A stretch of 64,000 nt of DNA from Isoetes taiwanensis (Eukaryota; Streptophyta; Lycopodiopsida; Isoetales; Isoetaceae). Below, piece by piece: positions 47,526 through 59,840 of this stretch. The stretch spans positions 7,968,736 to 8,032,735 of the forward strand of contig JAJEKV010000032.1 in NCBI GenBank assembly GCA_021234155.1, read 5' to 3'. Every line of letters begins with the position of its first letter. The stretch's first letter is position 1. The notes beneath the pieces were generated by a model that was not told where the DNA came from, searched no databases, and saw only the letters and a list, made by a program, of their open reading frames with translations. Both the position numbers and the translations under genes were made by a program.

Positions 47526-50434
47526 ATGATAACGCCACAAGATTTCTACAAAGTGGTGAGCGCAGTAGTGCCGCTGTATGTAGCTATGATTTTGGCATAT
47601 GGGTCTGTAAGATGGTGGAAAATTCTAACGCCGGATCAATGCGGAGGAATAAATCGGTTCGTAGCAATATTCGCTGTGCCATTACTGTCATTTCAAATAA
47701 TAGCACACAACGATCCATACAAGATGAATCTGCAGTTTATAGCAGCGGATGCGCTGCAGAAAGTGGCGATAATCTTCATTCTTGGAGTCTGGGCAAAGTA
47801 TTCAAAAAACGGAAGCATGGAATGGATGATCACTCTGTTTATGCTTGGGACTCTGCCAAATACTCTGGTTATGGGGATTCCGCTGCTCGCAGCTATGTAT
47901 GGAACGACTTCCGGCAGCTTAGTGGTTCAGGCAGTGGTTTTACAATGCATAATCTGGTATACTCTGCTTCTTTTTTTGTATGAATACCGCAGCGCCAAGA
48001 GCTTGATTCTCGAGCAGTTTCCGAAAAATGCCGCTGCAATTGTGAGCTTTAAGGTCGATTCCGACGTCATGTCTTTGGATGGCAGAGACCCAATTCAGAC
48101 CGATGCAGAAATTGGCGAAGATGGCAAGCTCCATGTTACAGTTCGAAGATCTACCAGTTCCCGGCACAGTATTTTATCGCCCAGAAGATCAATCGGCCTT
48201 AATTCTATGCCCTCTTCAAAGGCTCTTACTCCCAGACCTTCTAATCTCACCGGAGCAGAAATTTATTCAATCCATTCTTCCAGAAATCTGACTCCCAGAG
48301 AATCGAGCTTCAATCCGGCGGATTTTTACTCTATGATGACTTCAAATGCCGCCCCAAATCCTGATCCAAGGCAGTCTAATTTCACAGCTTCGGATATTTA
48401 TTCTCTGCATTCTTCCAGAGGCCCGACGCCCAGAACGTCGAATTTTACAGAGGAAAATTCTAAGGATATGGGCAAATCTGCTTCGCCAAGATTTGCGACC
48501 CATTCGTTTTATCCGAGTGCCGGATTTGGAGGCAGGGCGCATGGCAGTGCAAATTTGAATGCTGCAGGTTTGAAAAAATTGGGGGATCAAAAAGGGGGCG
48601 CCAAAGTTGACGACGATACGAAGGAGCTGCATATGTTTGTGTGGAGCTCCACCGGATCTCCCATTTCTGATGTTTTCGGAAGTACAGAATATGTTGCAGG
48701 CGATGCTTCCAGGCCTGAGTTTGATAAAGATGTTCGCCTGATCGTTGTGCCCCAAACTGACGAACCCAATCCTCATTCAGGTTCTTCTTTTTGATCTGCT
48801 TTGTCTTTTCTCGCATTTGCCTCCAAAATTTTCCAGATTTTTCTTCTTCTGCTCAGATTTTCTACTCCATTTCATGCCCAGAATTCTTCTTGCTCATTTC
48901 GGCTCCATGCCGCTGCAACTTTTTTTGATAACCGTAGATTTTTTCATGCATTTTTCCGTTTCTGGGCTGGTTTTGATTTGTCGGGCCCCTGCCCCTGCCC
49001 ATGCATGGAATGAATCAATGCGTTTTTTTTTTTTTAGCTTATTTTTTCTGTTATGCAGTATCCGATTTCATGCGTTTTGTTTTGCCTTCTGATCCTCCTG
49101 CCTGCAAATTTTGTTGCATTGATTGATGGGTTTGCATCATTTAATCCACATTTTTCTGCAGGGGCCAGAGATAATGCCAGGCACAATGCTGCATACGAAG
49201 AAGACGATCGAGATGATTTTTCTTTCGGAAACAGAGCTAGCTCGCATGGGGATGATGAAAAGGATGGCCCCAATCTGACAAAAAATGGATCCAACTCTAC
49301 TGCAGAGCTCAATCCGAAAAACAGAGGCGATGCATTGCACACAGAGCTGCCTGGAATGAGGGTTATGACTAAATTAATCCTGGATATGGTGTGGAGAAAA
49401 CTTATCAGAAATCCAAATACTTATTCCAGCCTAATCGGCTTGACTTGGGCTCTAATTTCTTACAGGTAAATCTCCTTTTTTTGAGCTTTTCCTTCAACTA
49501 GACATACTTTTCTGGCAGAAAAACACCATGGCCATATTTCCGAGCTCGTATTTGTGGATTTCTGTGCAACCCAACGATCGAATCTTCTTTTGATGCATTC
49601 TAACAAATTAATCGGGATTATTTTTTTGGGTTTTTTGAGAACAGGTGGCATGTGAAGATGCCTGCGATCGTGGAGAATTCGATTCTAATACTTTCCAGCG
49701 CCGGACTTGGGATGGCTATGTTTAGCTTGGGTGAGATGTCTAATCAATCAAAACAGATTCTTCTCTTCCTGCAAATTTTTTTTTGCACGCAGCAATGATT
49801 TTCAGTTGCATGCTGTTCTGATCAAAACAAAAAAATAAACTTGATTCCGATTTTCAGGCCTGTTCATGGCCCTGCAAAAAAGGATTCTGGCATGCGGGAC
49901 ATCTCTGGCGATTTTCGGCATGATAGTTCGATTCCTTACCGGGCCTGCGGTTATGGCTGCTACGTCCATAGCTGTCGGATTGAGAGGCGTAAACCTCCAC
50001 GTTTCGATTGTACAGGTAAAAAATTGGATTGGGTTTTTGGGGTTTATAAGAATGCAGCTAATAAGCTTTTCGCCGGACTTGGCTATGGCGGACAGGCTGC
50101 TTTACCACAAGGAATCGTCCCCTTTGTTTTCGCAAAGGAATATAACGTTCATCCTGATGTACTAAGCACGGCGTAAGTGTACCAAATTCTTCCCTTTGTC
50201 GTTTTGCTGTCTCAAACAATTTTGGGTACTGTGTTGTCATAGGTGTCTCAAATATTTATTATTTTTTTTCTTAGGTTTTGGGATGCTTAACCTTTGTGGG
50301 TTTTTTTTTTTTTTTTTTTTTTTTTTGGAGGATAACTAACCTTTGTTTTATTTTTTATTTTTTCCAGAGTTATATTTGGGATGCTTGTGGCTTTTCCCAT
50401 TACCATGCTTTACTATGTTCTTTTAGGTATATGA
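47526..50434 (+). CDS. PIN: PIN-FORMED auxin efflux carrier (long-loop, canonical type)
   Basis: PIN proteins export auxin across the plasma membrane and set the direction of auxin flow. Six exons join in frame to 648 residues: 47526-48780, 49162-49465, 49645-49730, 49858-50015, 50096-50172 and 50368-50434. Every intron has GT/AG ends and matching phases. Residues 1-155 form the N-terminal membrane bundle ([29 protein letters not shown]). About 330 residues make the hydrophilic loop, with four TPRxS-like repeats (TPRPSN, TPRESS, DPRQSN, TPRTSN; AGC-kinase target sites in the family) and [14 protein letters not shown]. The C-terminal bundle starts near residue 485 and contains the NPNTY motif, [15 protein letters not shown] and [20 protein letters not shown]. 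The length and exon pattern are those of plasma-membrane PINs. The ATG at 47526 aligns with the conserved start. No defect was seen. Confidence 0.96.
50298..50336 (-). mobile_element. Minimal LINE-tail insertion in PIN intron 5
   Basis: The duplicated target taacctttgt lies at 50288-50297 and 50337-50346. Between the copies is ggg, about 26 T residues, and ggaggataac. The ggaggataa next to the tail resembles the gaaggataaa at the 3' end of the full-length LINE (11077-11086). This is therefore probably a LINE copy truncated to about ten bases plus its tail. It lies about 30 bp before the intron 5 acceptor. Confidence 0.75.
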
Positions 50435-52608
50435 AAAATATGAACATATGAAGAAGACAATGAAGAAGAAGACAATGAAAATGAAGAAGAAGAAGATGAT
50501 GATGATCCAATTGCACCATTTTGTCAAGGTTTAAGTTAACTCTACACCTCCCAACATGATCTCCCCCAACAATATAGACGAGAAGAATGATCCCGCCGAC
50601 CAAATTGCACATCGGCTGATCCGATCGTTCCAACCAATGCTGCTCTACCTCCTCCTGCTTGCTGATTGATTGATCGATCCTCCTCGCTCAGCCCCGCTCG
50701 AACATGGTTGCTTTCTAAAAGGAATTTACAGTGTGTAACACCTTTTTTTGGAGAAATTTAGAAAGGTTCGTCCTTTCTTTTTTTTGGGTGCAAACATACC
50801 ATTGTCGCCTTTTTCTTGTCGACTACTATGTTAAAAGATGCCTACATGTTTCTCTTGAAATCCATTGATGACAACCGGGAAGAAACTATGGGAGTATGTC
50901 TTTACAGACCAAAAGGTGATCCTTAACAATTTAAAAAGGGAATTGCTTGTTACTTTAGCACACTTGCATTTATATGTGTGTCCTCCCATTGCTTGTAGAT
51001 TACAATCTGGCCACTTGGTTATTCTTAACTTTGTGCTACCTGGACTCCATGCACTTTTGTATGTACTAGACTTTAGTAATATATGGCCTTTTTTCTTAAC
51101 CATTGGAGACAAGTGAACAGGCAACTGCAATTATCTGGATTCTTTTGCATTACTTAATAGAACTAAACATGATGTTGTCCCTATAATAACATCGAATCTC
51201 GCGACCACCAATGGTGTTGCAAGATATTTTATAAGACCCGACATTGCTTTTATGCATTTTTAATGTCCAACATGTTAGATCAGAAAGATTTCATTGCTTT
51301 CTAGGAATCCTTCATAGAAAACTACATGCAACTTATATTCAACATCTTACAGACTTGCATTAATAATGACTAATTGTATTGACACGCTAAAATTTTATAT
51401 ATGTATATGTTGAAAGTGCATTGACCGCCTTTACTTATGATAAAGAAAGCACAAAAAGTAAACATGTTCAAAATGTGTAAATCCTATTAAGAAGAGGACT
51501 CAAATGAAGTGGATGATAAACAATTGTATAATGCATGTTGAGTTATAGGAGTGTCAAGTGCCTAGGATTTTTGAGATTTCATGGTGGTATGCTATGTTGA
51601 GGACAATGTATAAACACCACTGGTAACAATCTGTGGGATGTATTCTAGATACGAGGAGGATTATTTAATTGACTTTATATTCTTTGAAGTGGAGAATTTT
51701 GTAACAAATTGATGTTCACTACATATAACAATGCAATATGCCAAGAACTCTAAAATTGTGTCTTTTATTTACTATAATCATCAAAAAAATAGTATATATA
51801 TTCAGATGTAGCCAATTCACCATTAGTCGCAACACAACTATCTTTTTACTAGTATCTCCATGTGGCATTAGATAAGCTACACTATATACTAGTAATTGCT
51901 CCATTGCATGTGTAGATTGTATTATTGCAAAAAACAATCACTAGAGCGAAAGCACACTAGTGCACGACCATAGCCTAAGAAAGATATCCACTGATAGAAT
52001 TTGGAGCTAACATATTCTTGGGCGCAACCCTATCATACTGGAAGTGCTCAAAATATGGGAGCACCTAAAATTCCTGGATAGGGGTACCCCTGGTCAAGAT
52101 CCTGGCCCTTGTCACCAACTCAGCCCATTTTTAGAGTTCCTCTATGATAAGGGTTAGAGCAATAGTCGGATACTTTTTGCTGGATTGAGTGGTATGAAGA
52201 GGTTCTATTTTGATTTGGAGCGATTTCAGCGATTCTAAAGTGTTCGGTGCAATTTAAAGCATTTATCAAAAGTGGTGAGTGATTTGAGTTAAATCTAGTG
52301 CAATTTGCATAATTTAGTCAAATCTAAAGCAATGGAAACCTATATTTTCTGTCGCCATCCATCAAGTAAATAGTTTTGGCTCCAAGTTACTTAACTTTTG
52401 CACAATATCTCGGCACATTGCTAAGATGGAAAGCTCTGCTTGGGCGCATATATGTTCTAAAATTCTTGGGGGTTGCACCCATGTCCAAGATCTAAATTAA
52501 AAAGTAAAGGTTCTTGATCAAGCAATAATGTGATTTCACCCTTATACTAATGCGACATATGCAGAGAAGTATAGCATCAATATTTCTTTGTACACTCGTA
52601 ATTAAGCA
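50435..52608. other. Region downstream of PIN; no gene recognised
   Basis: It opens with a GAA/GAT-rich simple repeat (about 50450-50510), which is likely 3' untranslated sequence. The rest is A/T-rich with no supported coding region or element terminus. Confidence 0.55.
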
Positions 52609-52650
52609 TCTATCTATATATAATACTAATGGAGTTTTACGATAGTTTGT
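52609..52650 (+). mobile_element. Helitron-type 5' terminus (Helitron 3)
   Basis: The sequence TCTATCTATATATAATACTA, followed by atggag, is the characteristic 5' end of many plant Helitrons. It starts with TC after host A and leads into a gene fragment in the same orientation. I could not find a matching hairpin-CTAG 3' end before 62070, so the element's right boundary is unknown. The LINE at 53.7 kb would have inserted into it. Confidence 0.65.
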
Positions 52651-52812
52651 GCGCGATCTCGGCCGTTGAATTTTTTAAATTTTTTTTAATCCTTGATTCA
52701 GCAGTTGGTTCCTCGCACAGTTTGAGAGGATGTCTTTTGGTCGATTTGGAGAAACTCAAATAGTGTCCTTGCTCATCGTGTACATGCTTAGATTTGTTCC
52801 AGACTTGCTGCT

Positions 52813-53746
52813 ATGATTGAAGATCCCACAACAAAGCAGCGGCATTTTAAATCAGCCCTGGCATCTGTGAAGAAAGGACTGGAAAAAAGCCCTAATTCTT
52901 TGGAGTGCATTTTATGTCATGCACAACTTTTACTAGAAATGTCGAATGAAAGTACAGGGTATGAAGAGGCAATAAGCGAATGCTAGCGGGGATTGTTTGT
53001 TGCAGATCCAGTGGATCGAGGCAAAGACTATATATATGACGAGAGCCAGCAAGAGTTTTCTACATCTAAAGCAAGGATAGAGCATGTTCAGAACGAACTA
53101 AGAAATTTAAGGCAGAAAGCAAATTATGCGTTGCTCACTACGTGGATGAAGAGCTTTGATAACCCAACAATCTTTCCAATCAAGAATGATGGATTTGAGA
53201 TTTTGCAACCTAAACGTCCTAATGAGAGAGAAAACAAAAACAGCAGAAGAAAGGCGCCAGGAAATAGAGGTACGGGTTGCTGCTGCTCGGCTCTTGCAGC
53301 AAAAGGCAGAAGCTCCTTCTTGTGATGAGCCTACTGAGGAGGAGAAGGGAGCAAATATGCCCCCAACCAGACGGGAAAAAAATGTCCCAAATAGCAGAAC
53401 ATCCAAAACAACAGATATGGAAGGGCAGGTTGAAAAAATGCGCTCTTTTTGGCATTCTGCATGCGCCGAGGAGCGTGCAGCATTATTGGAAGCCCCCTTG
53501 GTTTCCTTGCAGGAGCATATTGGAACCTCAACATCCAGTTCCTGTCTGGAAACGCTAAATGAGGCGCTTGATTTTGCAAGAAAGAACAATACCTGGAGAT
53601 TTTGGGCATGCTGTAAGTGCGGGGATAAATTTATTGAGCATCAGGAGCATATAAATCATGTTATTAGAGAGCATGTTGGGGCCCTTGCTCATGAGCTTGA
53701 AGATATCCTTCCTCAGGAAGTTGAACACGTCTGGGTTGACCAACCC
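52813..53746 (+). pseudogene. DUF627/DUF629 (ubiquitin hydrolase-related) gene fragment
   Basis: The translation resembles the N-terminal third of plant DUF627-DUF629 proteins annotated as ubiquitin carboxyl-terminal hydrolase-related. It has KSALASVKKGLEKSPNSLEC, YEEAISEC and DESQQEFSTSKARIEHVQNE. After a frame change come RRQEIEVRVAAARLLQQK, the ...WRFWACCKCGDKF zinc-finger-like block and HINHVIREHVG. The parent family is over 1,000 residues; about 310 codons remain. Defects are a TAG at 52984-52986, a frameshift between about 53218 and 53240, and truncation by the LINE poly(T) run at 53748. No introns are visible in this stretch. It lies about 200 bp inside a Helitron-type 5' end, so capture by a Helitron is the likely origin. 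Confidence 0.8.
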
Positions 53747-53891
53747 CTTTTTTTTTTTTTTGAGGAATAAAAAATAGACTTTATTTACTTTAAGAGAATG
53801 ATACACAGCCACATGGCAGGGGTGCACCCATCTGCAAATCTGAGATGAGGATAGCTATATGGCTCCTTCTTGAACTACTCTCTTGGACGTT

Positions 53892-56800
53892 CTAGTGTAG
53901 ACTTAGGTAGGTGCCCCATATTTCAACCTTTACTTCTTCTTCGCTCTCAAACACTAGCCTGAATTTTTTTAGCCTTTCCAGTATCGTATGTAGAAGCTGA
54001 TTTGGTGATATGACCTCTTGATTCTCATTGAAGACTAAGGCATTTCTCCTTTTCCATATTGACCAGATTGTCCAGGCTCTAGTTATATGGAAGGCCACCT
54101 TCATCGTGGTACCCCAATCTAGGGGAAGGATACCCAACAACAGTTCCTTGGTACCTAACGGGTTTTCAAAGCGATCCAGGCTCCATGCCCATACTACTTG
54201 CAGCTTCTCACATTCCACTAGACAATGTTCAATGGATTCGTGTTCAACCTCATAAATGGGGCATAGTGGGCTGACTTTATTGTCCCATTTGGAGACTAGT
54301 TGATTGACCCTTGGAACCCTGTGTATCACTTACCAAAGGAAAGCGTTTATCCGTGGGGGCAGATATTTCTGCCATGCATCTCTCCAGATGTTTTTTAGGT
54401 TTTCCTCTGTGATCACTATTTGGTAGATATTGGGAGTACACCCTTAGTCCTCAAGCTTCTGTAACTTGATTTAACAAACTTGTTAGGCTGAATCGCGGGG
54501 TGCAGAACCCATGGATTTTGATCTCCTGTAGTTATAGTGTTTGGGAGTACTGTAGCCACACTTTCCCATATTATTTTGTCTGCGTCCTTTAAGGCAAAAC
54601 AAACCTGGAATTCTACCCAACTTACTAATTGCTCTCCCTTGTACCACTGGGCACAGGAATCAATTCCACAATTTTTCCACCTCTTTACGATCCTTGCATC
54701 AGCCACCATGCCTAAGGGGCCTTGTTTGTTATGCAGTAGAACTGGTACCCACCATGGAGGAGAAGTCTCTGCTTCGAACTTGTTGATGTCAAGTGTAAAA
54801 AGTTTTTTTATGACTTGCCAAGCCGTAATTAAACCTTTTAGGAATGGAGATGCATCTCTACTTGGCTTAAGATAAAAAAAGAGTGACCATGGAAGTGAGA
54901 CTTTAACGGAGGGCTTACTATGCTTACATGAAGCTAATAGGGCCTGGTTGATGAGGTGCATACCTGGAGACTTCACCCTTTTCTGTAGGATCATCCATAT
55001 GAATTTGGCAATTAATACTTTGCTCTGTAATGATATGTCGACCATTCCAATTCCTCCTTCTGTCTTATCTCTCTTGCACTTCCACCAAGCGATTTTGACC
55101 ACTGCCCCTTCTTCATTCCCTCCCCAGACAAAGTTGCAGATTAACCCTTCTAGCTCTTGTGCCTTCTTCTTTGGGGCTAGTAAAATTGATGACGTATAGA
55201 CATGAGTATTGCTTAGCACATGTTTTGCCACTGTGATCCGTCCTGCAAGTGATAGCTTTGCCACCTTCCACCAATTTAAGTGTTTCTGAAGGCCTAACAG
55301 TATTTCGTCCCATATTTGTGCATTAGCGATATTAATGCCCACTGGAATACCTAACAAGTTGGAATGCTCACCCTCTGGGATTATTTTCCATGGTAGGATT
55401 GTCAAGCATGCGGGATGCGAGTCTTCCAAAGGCCACTGTACTGCGCATTTTTTCCAATTTATGAGACAACTCGAGGCGCTATTGAGAAGGATGCTAGCAA
55501 TTTTCCTGCACATGACAGGTTATCTTCCTCTGCCTTTATGAATAGAAATGTGTCGTCTGCGTATTGGTTACATATTTGTTGAGAGCCATCCAACATTTGT
55601 AGTCCCTGAATCATACCTCTGCAGAGGCTTGCATGAATATTTGTGTTAGTGCTTCTGCTGCAATATTGAAGAGGAATGGAGCAAGGGGGCTCCCTTGCCT
55701 GATGCCCCTCTTTATATCAAATATTGGAGAGGGTTCACCTTGGAATAAGACAGAAGCTCAAGCAGATCGCAGAAGTTTCATGACCCCTTCTGTAAAAATA
55801 TTTCCATAACCCAACTTGAGCATCATTTTATGCAGAAAACTCCATCTGATACTGTCATAAGCTTTGGTAAAGTCTAGTTTAGATAGGCCACCTTTTGTCT
55901 TTTTTTTCTAACCCAATGTAAACCTTCAAATGCTGCTGCGACATTGCTGGCCAGATTGGACTTGTGAGATGCCTTCTGCTAGAATTGGCTTAATCTTCTC
56001 TGCCATAGCCTTAGCTATGATTTTATAGAAAGCAGATAAAAGTGTGATGGGTCTCCAATCGTTGATTGTGCTTGGCTCCTTACTCTTGGGGACTAAGGAA
56101 ATACATCATGTGTTCAATCTTGGGTTTAGATTTTCAGCTTGCATAAAGTCTGTATATGTAGAGAAGATATCCTTCTTGACCCATTCCCAATTGCTTTGAT
56201 AGAATTCTATAGGAATTCCATCCATACCCGGACATTTATTTTTAGCCCGTAGAAAGGTGGCCTTTTGAAGGTCCTCTATAGAGAGGGGAAGACTTAGTAT
56301 GTCTTGCTGACTAGAGTCTATTATCGGTGAGACTTTTGAGACGACCAGCTCTTCGAAGGTCTCTTGAAATGGTAAATTGTGTTCTCCAAAGAAAACTTTG
56401 AAATGGTTATATAAATACCTTTTGAGATCTCCTGGAGAATTGAGAATTGACCCATCGTTATGAGTGATGGATGATAACATAGAGGATCTCTTCTTTTCTT
56501 TAGCTGTCTTAAAGAACTTTGTGCATTTATCAGCTTCTTTTAGCCAGGTCAATCCTGCTTTACATCTATTTTCAGCTATCTTGACCTCTTCTATTGTCTT
56601 TATCTGTTCTATTATCCTTTTCTTCTCTGTCCCATCATTGGGGCCCAATGCTCTAGGAGAGAGGAACTGGCTATAAAGGATATCCAATTCTTCCCTTTCT
56701 TTTTGCACTTTTGCTCTACCCCAGCTTTTGGCATAGTTTTTTATATTTGACAGAGCTGTTACCATGGTTTCCATACCAGAACCCGTACTAAAAGCTGTTT

Positions 56801-57617
56801 GCCATATGCTTTTCCAAGACTCCACAAAATCTGGGTCTTTCAAATATCTGGTATTTAATTTGAATACTGTTTTAGAAGTGCTAAACTGACATTTCTTAGT
56901 AGATATCACCTGTGGATTATGATCGGAGATAGCATTCTTTAATTGATTGGACCTTTGAAGGTTTGGGAGGATGGAGAAAGCCACGTCATTCATATAGCAT
57001 CTATCATGCCTTGCATACGTCCTCCCCATTCCCAGCCATCCATTGCACCATGTAAATCCCTTATCTCCGTCCAGCTCCATGAAGCCCATATCCTCTACCA
57101 ATTTACTCCATTGAACTTTCTCAAACCCGTGTACTATTTCTGACGACACCCCTTGTCTATCCTCGACTGCCTCCACCATATTAAAATCCCCTGCCATGAG
57201 CCAAGCTACCTGACTTCCAAAGCTTTTCAATCTATGTCTGAGAGTGGCCTATAAAGCACCTCTGCCCCTGTGGTTGTTATGGGCGTAAATATTCGCCAAA
57301 CCCCATATTCTACCTTCATGTTGCCATAGAATTATAGCCCACCTACCAAACCTGTCTACCTGTGAATCACATACTTTTACGTCCTTCTTCCAGGCGATCA
57401 GAGTGCCTGCACTAGAGGTATCTTTTACTGCAACGATACCCACACATTCTTTACCTATTGTGTTGAACAATTCATGTATCTCCCCCTGTTTACACTTATG
57501 CTCCTGTAGGCATATTACGTCTGGATTTATCTCCTTGATTGCGTTTGATAATCTGTTTTTCTTGTATTCCGAGGATTTTACTCCCCTAATATTCCAGCTA
57601 AGGATCTTATGATTCAT
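53892..57617 (-). pseudogene. LINE ORF2: endonuclease, reverse transcriptase, zf-RVT; broken
   Basis: The ATG at 57617-57615 opens the endonuclease (LSWNIRGVKSSEY, LQEHKC). A TAG at 57251-57249 replaces the Trp present in the other LINE copy, and the frame then continues through AGDFNMVE and NAISDHNPQ to RT block I (KCPGMDGIPIEFY). A TGA at 56108-56106 stands where the other copy has Gly. RT continues in pieces, with the catalytic QYADDTFLF near 55550-55575. The frame 55513-54416 covers the thumb and connection, and 54329-53892 the zf-RVT (CPIYEVE..IEHCLVEC, first Cys pair damaged to C-P-I-Y). All ORF2 domains are thus represented. Confidence 0.9.
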
Positions 57618-59835
57618 TGGGAGATGTTTGGAGACCCTTTCTTCCTTTTCATGTTCCCCGTCCCTTCTGTTTCTATTACGTCTTCCTTTTTATTTTTTTT
57701 CCCTATTACGTTGGGAGGATCTTCGTCCACCCCTTTCTCATCTTCCATTGGGAGGTCTGCCCACAGATTCTTGTGTGGTGGGAGGGCACTCTCTATAGCA
57801 GCCAACTCTCCACAAACTACAATATTTTCTTGATTTTCTTTTACCTTTTCTGGCAATGCCTCCTCTGAATTCGTTACTTCTTTAATGTACTGAGAGAAAG
57901 GATTGTTTACCTCAGAGACAATTTGAGTGCTGAGAGACATCTGAGGAGGGGAGTTCGGGCGAGGCCCTCCGCTTTTTCGAGCAATATTTCTGGTTCTCCC
58001 CTTTTGCCTGGCCCCTCCCACTTCCCAAGTTTGACCTTCTGTTTTTGATGAGCCCTCAACAGTTGTAGAGATGATAGGATACGATGTAGGTCTCTTGGTT
58101 GGAGATGCCACGTTGCTGGTGTTAGGGGTTCCTACTCCCCGACTTGGAGCACATGGGATAATTGTTACAGGAGCAGTGGAGTGGCTCGTTGGGACCCCAG
58201 CACTTGTGGGGGGACCTTGGGGATTATCGTTCCGTGCTTGATGCTGAGAGCTCATTTCTTCTTTAGATCTTGCCTGTGGGTTCTCTTCCAGCCCTTCAAT
58301 TTTTAGATCTGGAAACATTCTGTATATTTCCCATTTGTTAGTCAACTTCAAGGGAAATTTGAAAGAGCAATTGCCACTCTTAACTATCACCCCCTTGGGT
58401 ATGCTCGCCTTTGCTGGAATTGCTACACAAATCCTTGGCCCTCTGGCTATGGAATGTGAGATATACACGCCTATTGTATTAGCAATAACCTTTAGAAACT
58501 CGGGTATCAGCATGTCTGGAGGTAGGTGTTCGATTTCCAACCAGCATGGGATCTTGATTGCTGACATTTGATGGGGGGAGAATCCAGGAGAATAGTATTG
58601 ATATAAGATGTATTCCCCCAAGAAAGTGTCTGCTGCACGAGCGACCATCTTATCTACTGCGTCTTCACTATGGAATAAGATGAGGAAAAAGTTGGGTCCT
58701 AGTGCCTTTAGAGATTCAAGCTGAGGCAAACCTAACCAGTTGACAGCCACAATTCTAGTTTACGAAAGTCCAGGAATCCTCTTGTAAAGAATCGAATAAC
58801 TGATCATGATACGAAATTCTCCACCACTTTTATATGCATTCCATGATCTATCTCTGCTATTGGAAAGTTAGCCTCCTCATCTACTTCCATGTTTCCAACA
58901 CTTTCAGTTCCGTTTTTTTCAAACTGGCCTTTATTTAATTTGCCCAGATTTTGGGCAAAACCTGCTTCTACTGTTTTAAGTGCTGCATCTACTCTCAAAC
59001 TCCTGGCTGTCTCAGTTGGCACATTGTTCTTTATCCACTCTAAAAATCTATGCTTGTTGATCCTTGCTATGGTGTCATTGTTTTTCCAAGCCTCCCTTGC
59101 ATTACTCCTTGCACCGCCATTAACTGAGTCAAGATTTGCAGTGTTGTTATGCCCTTCTTCAGTTGAAGTTTTTGTAGTATCAGTAGTTTGTGGAGTAGTT
59201 TGTGGAGACAGTTTTTTAGCCTCTATGCTTTGATGCGATATCCCCCCTTTTGTGAAGCTCTCTGCTCTCCATTTCTCTTCCATTATAGCGCCTACCAATC
59301 CTGTGGATTTGTGCTTCGTCTCTGCTAATTTTTTATTTGCATCTAATTCTTTTTCGTTTACTTCTGTTTCTGCTTCTTCCATCGGATAAGCTTCCATGGA
59401 TGAATCTGAACTGCTGCACTATGTGAATTTTTTCGGCCCACCTGCACTATCTCCTGTTCCTGCCCCTAACATTGCAGTTTTCAATTTTCGGATAGCACTG
59501 ATGGCGCTGCCTAAGAGGCCAGATCTTCCCCTTTGGGGAATGATTTATACTATGTGGAGCAGGGATGGCTGCAAATGAACCTGGAATCTTATCTGACGAA
59601 ATGGAGGGATGTCTTACCTTATGCAGGGCAAAAGCCCTAATTTTTGGGTCAGAACTGTTGGAAATCCCATCGGCTGGGGACGATTTGCAGACCCTGAGGT
59701 CTGCCGGATGGCTGATGTCCAGCATGCACTGGCATTGGCAGGGCGATTCGGGAGCCATGGGGTCCCGTTGTGTATGCCTGGGTCGGACCCAGGCCGACTT
59801 CCGACCGCCTCTGCTTCTGCTGCGTCCTCATTCAT
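57614..59835 (-). pseudogene. LINE ORF1 (DUF4283 type), broken
   Basis: The likely start is the ATG at 59835 (MNEDAAEAEAVGSRPGSDPG), which aligns with the 5' end of ORF1 in the 11-17.5 kb LINE. The frame then shifts near 59640 (to SSDPKIRAFALHKV and HSINHSPKGK) and again near 59450. An intact stretch at 59397-58804 holds the polar middle and ends in FPIAEIDHGM. After a stop and shift, 58750-57614 carries DUF4283 (KALGPNFFLILFHSEDAVDK, IKIPCWLEIEHLPPDML, WEIYRMFPDLKIEG) and a long proline/serine-rich tail. The final TGA (57616-57614) overlaps the ORF2 ATG. Confidence 0.85.
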
Positions 59836-59840
59836 TTTCT

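Larger units (their letters stand above)
53748..59840 (-). mobile_element. LINE-1 type retrotransposon, ~6.1 kb, nearly complete
   Basis: A poly(T) run at 53748-53761 marks the 3' end. ORF2, then ORF1, follow on the - strand, and the region matching the 5' end of the other long LINE lies near 59835. The ORF2 frame is damaged by a limited number of nonsense codons and frameshifts, so it is younger than most copies here. Its first 310 bp of reading after the tail still gives the zf-RVT. I found no target duplication: the sequence before the tail (ggttgaccaacccc) does not recur at 59.8-60.2 kb. The insertion may have deleted target DNA or the right end may lie further out. Confidence 0.88.

Noticed and set aside
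47612-48167. Alternative frames on both strands within PIN exon 1
   Set aside because: They are shadows of the PIN coding frame, which carries all family motifs.
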